The position numbers and the translations under genes are program-made. The notes under the pieces were generated by a model, which did no database searches, had not been told where the DNA came from, and worked only from the letters and a program-made list of their open reading frames with translations. Source: Actinomycetota bacterium (GTDB taxonomy: Bacteria > Actinomycetota > Acidimicrobiia > Acidimicrobiales > BP-101). Taken from it: 6,126 nt of DNA. Shown here one piece after another: positions 5,584 through 6,126 of this stretch. The stretch covers positions 1 to 6,126 of the forward strand of contig JAUTXA010000085.1 of NCBI GenBank assembly GCA_030838265.1. The letters are read 5' to 3'. Within the stretch, counting starts at the first letter, position 1. Every line of letters begins with the position of its first letter.

Positions 5584-6126
5584 ATGACCGCTGCTCTCGA
5601 CACCCTCGTGGCCACGGTTGAGCAGGCCCTCGCCGACGAGAGCCTCGCCACCGACCGGGCTCGCTGCGAGGCCATGCAACCGGCCATGGCCGCCCTCCTC
5701 ACCGCTGACGACCCCATCCCCGACGACGCCCGCCTGCCCTTCGAGGGCGGCGCCGTCGGCAACCTTCTCTACACAGACCCGGACGGGCGCTTCCACATCC
5801 TCGCCGTTGTCTTCCCGGAGGGGACGTCGAGTGGGGTCCACCACCACGGTTGCTGGGGCGTCATCGGCTACCTCGAGGGCGGTGACGAGGAGACCCGCTT
5901 CGACGAAGAGATCGCCGAGACCTCACGCCTGGTGTGGCATCAAGGCGACATCACCTTCCTGCTGCCCGACGAAGGCGAGGGCTGGCACAGGGTCCGGAAC
6001 CCGGGCCCCGGGCCGGGCGTCAGCGTGCACGTGCTGTGCCGCACCCCTGCCGACCACCCGCACCGCTATTGGGACCGGACGACCAGCCGCATCCTCGAGT
6101 TCCCCTTCGTCGAGCGGGCCCCCGGA
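5584..6126 (+). CDS. cysteine-dioxygenase-like cupin (3' end outside window)
   Basis: The frame is open from ATG 5584 to the right edge, giving 181 codons without a stop, and is probably nearly complete since such cupins are usually about 190-210 residues. Residues ~1-60 are a helical leader (MTAALDTLVATVEQALADES). The cupin core follows: FHILAVVFPEGTSSGVHHHG (70-89), then CWGVIGYLEGGDEETRF (90-106). His86 and His88 fit the HxH iron ligands and His135 (GWHRV) the third ligand, as in cysteine and mercaptopropionate dioxygenases. SVHVL (147-151) aligns with the SxHxY second-sphere triad, but tyrosine is replaced by Leu151. The overall pattern resembles the uncharacterised cupins annotated as predicted metal-dependent enzymes of the CDO superfamily (from memory, COG5553). 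Oxidation of a small thiol is the likeliest role, supported by the neighbouring D-cysteine desulfhydrase, but the substrate is not established. ATG 5584 follows a -10-like hexamer by 8 nt with no ribosome site. Confidence 0.75.
   Translation, partial: MTAALDTLVATVEQALADESLATDRARCEAMQPAMAALLTADDPIPDDARLPFEGGAVGNLLYTDPDGRFHILAVVFPEGTSSGVHHHGCWGVIGYLEGGDEETRFDEEIAETSRLVWHQGDITFLLPDEGEGWHRVRNPGPGPGVSVHVLCRTPADHPHRYWDRTTSRILEFPFVERAPG

Noticed and set aside
1..6126. Defence system, toxin-antitoxin pair, prophage or transposon
   Set aside because: All six genes have recognisable metabolic or envelope families. No integrase, transposase, nuclease, helicase, terminal inverted repeat or tRNA junction was seen.

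Overview
The window is high-GC DNA, dense with genes, with short intergenic gaps, several GTG starts and few clear Shine-Dalgarno sites. The actinobacterial-type inositol-phosphate synthase and the Thr/Ser/Pro-rich 'TTTT' linkers in two exported proteins suggest a high-GC Actinomycetota genome, possibly Acidimicrobiia. That lineage call is inferred from style, not from a phylogenetic marker. I see no RNA gene, mobile element, CRISPR array or phage gene.

Layout: (1) At 1-449 (+) lies the C-terminal part of myo-inositol-1-phosphate synthase, cut by the left edge. (2) At 481-1692 (-), convergent with it across 31 bp, is a membrane-anchored, probably extracytoplasmic alpha/beta-hydrolase (esterase type). 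(3) A 91-bp divergent spacer (1693-1783) separates it from a class I SAM-dependent methyltransferase at 1784-2521 (+). (4) After 34 bp comes a large integral-membrane acyltransferase at 2556-4592 (+), with an AT3 domain, an SGNH domain and an unusual Pro/Thr-rich C-terminal tail. (5) Tail to tail with it, sharing a CTAG at the two stops, is a PLP-dependent enzyme of the D-cysteine desulfhydrase/ACC deaminase family at 4589-5557 (-). (6) Only 26 bp away and divergent is a cupin of the cysteine-dioxygenase-like superfamily, 5584 to the right edge (+).

Functional reading: the window looks like ordinary chromosomal housekeeping and envelope genes rather than a defence or mobile island. The hydrolase and the AT3-SGNH acyltransferase both face the outside and could act on acylated envelope glycans or lipids. 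The desulfhydrase and the thiol-dioxygenase-like cupin form a head-to-head pair that plausibly handles sulfur amino acids or small thiols. The 26-bp spacer carries a near-palindromic ACCCTACGGT that offers a TANNNT -10 hexamer on each strand, exactly 8 nt from each ATG, which suggests two leaderless transcripts. I found no convincing new multi-gene system. The most distinctive points are this symmetric divergent promoter, the altered catalytic triad of the cupin, and the Pro/Thr tail after the SGNH domain.
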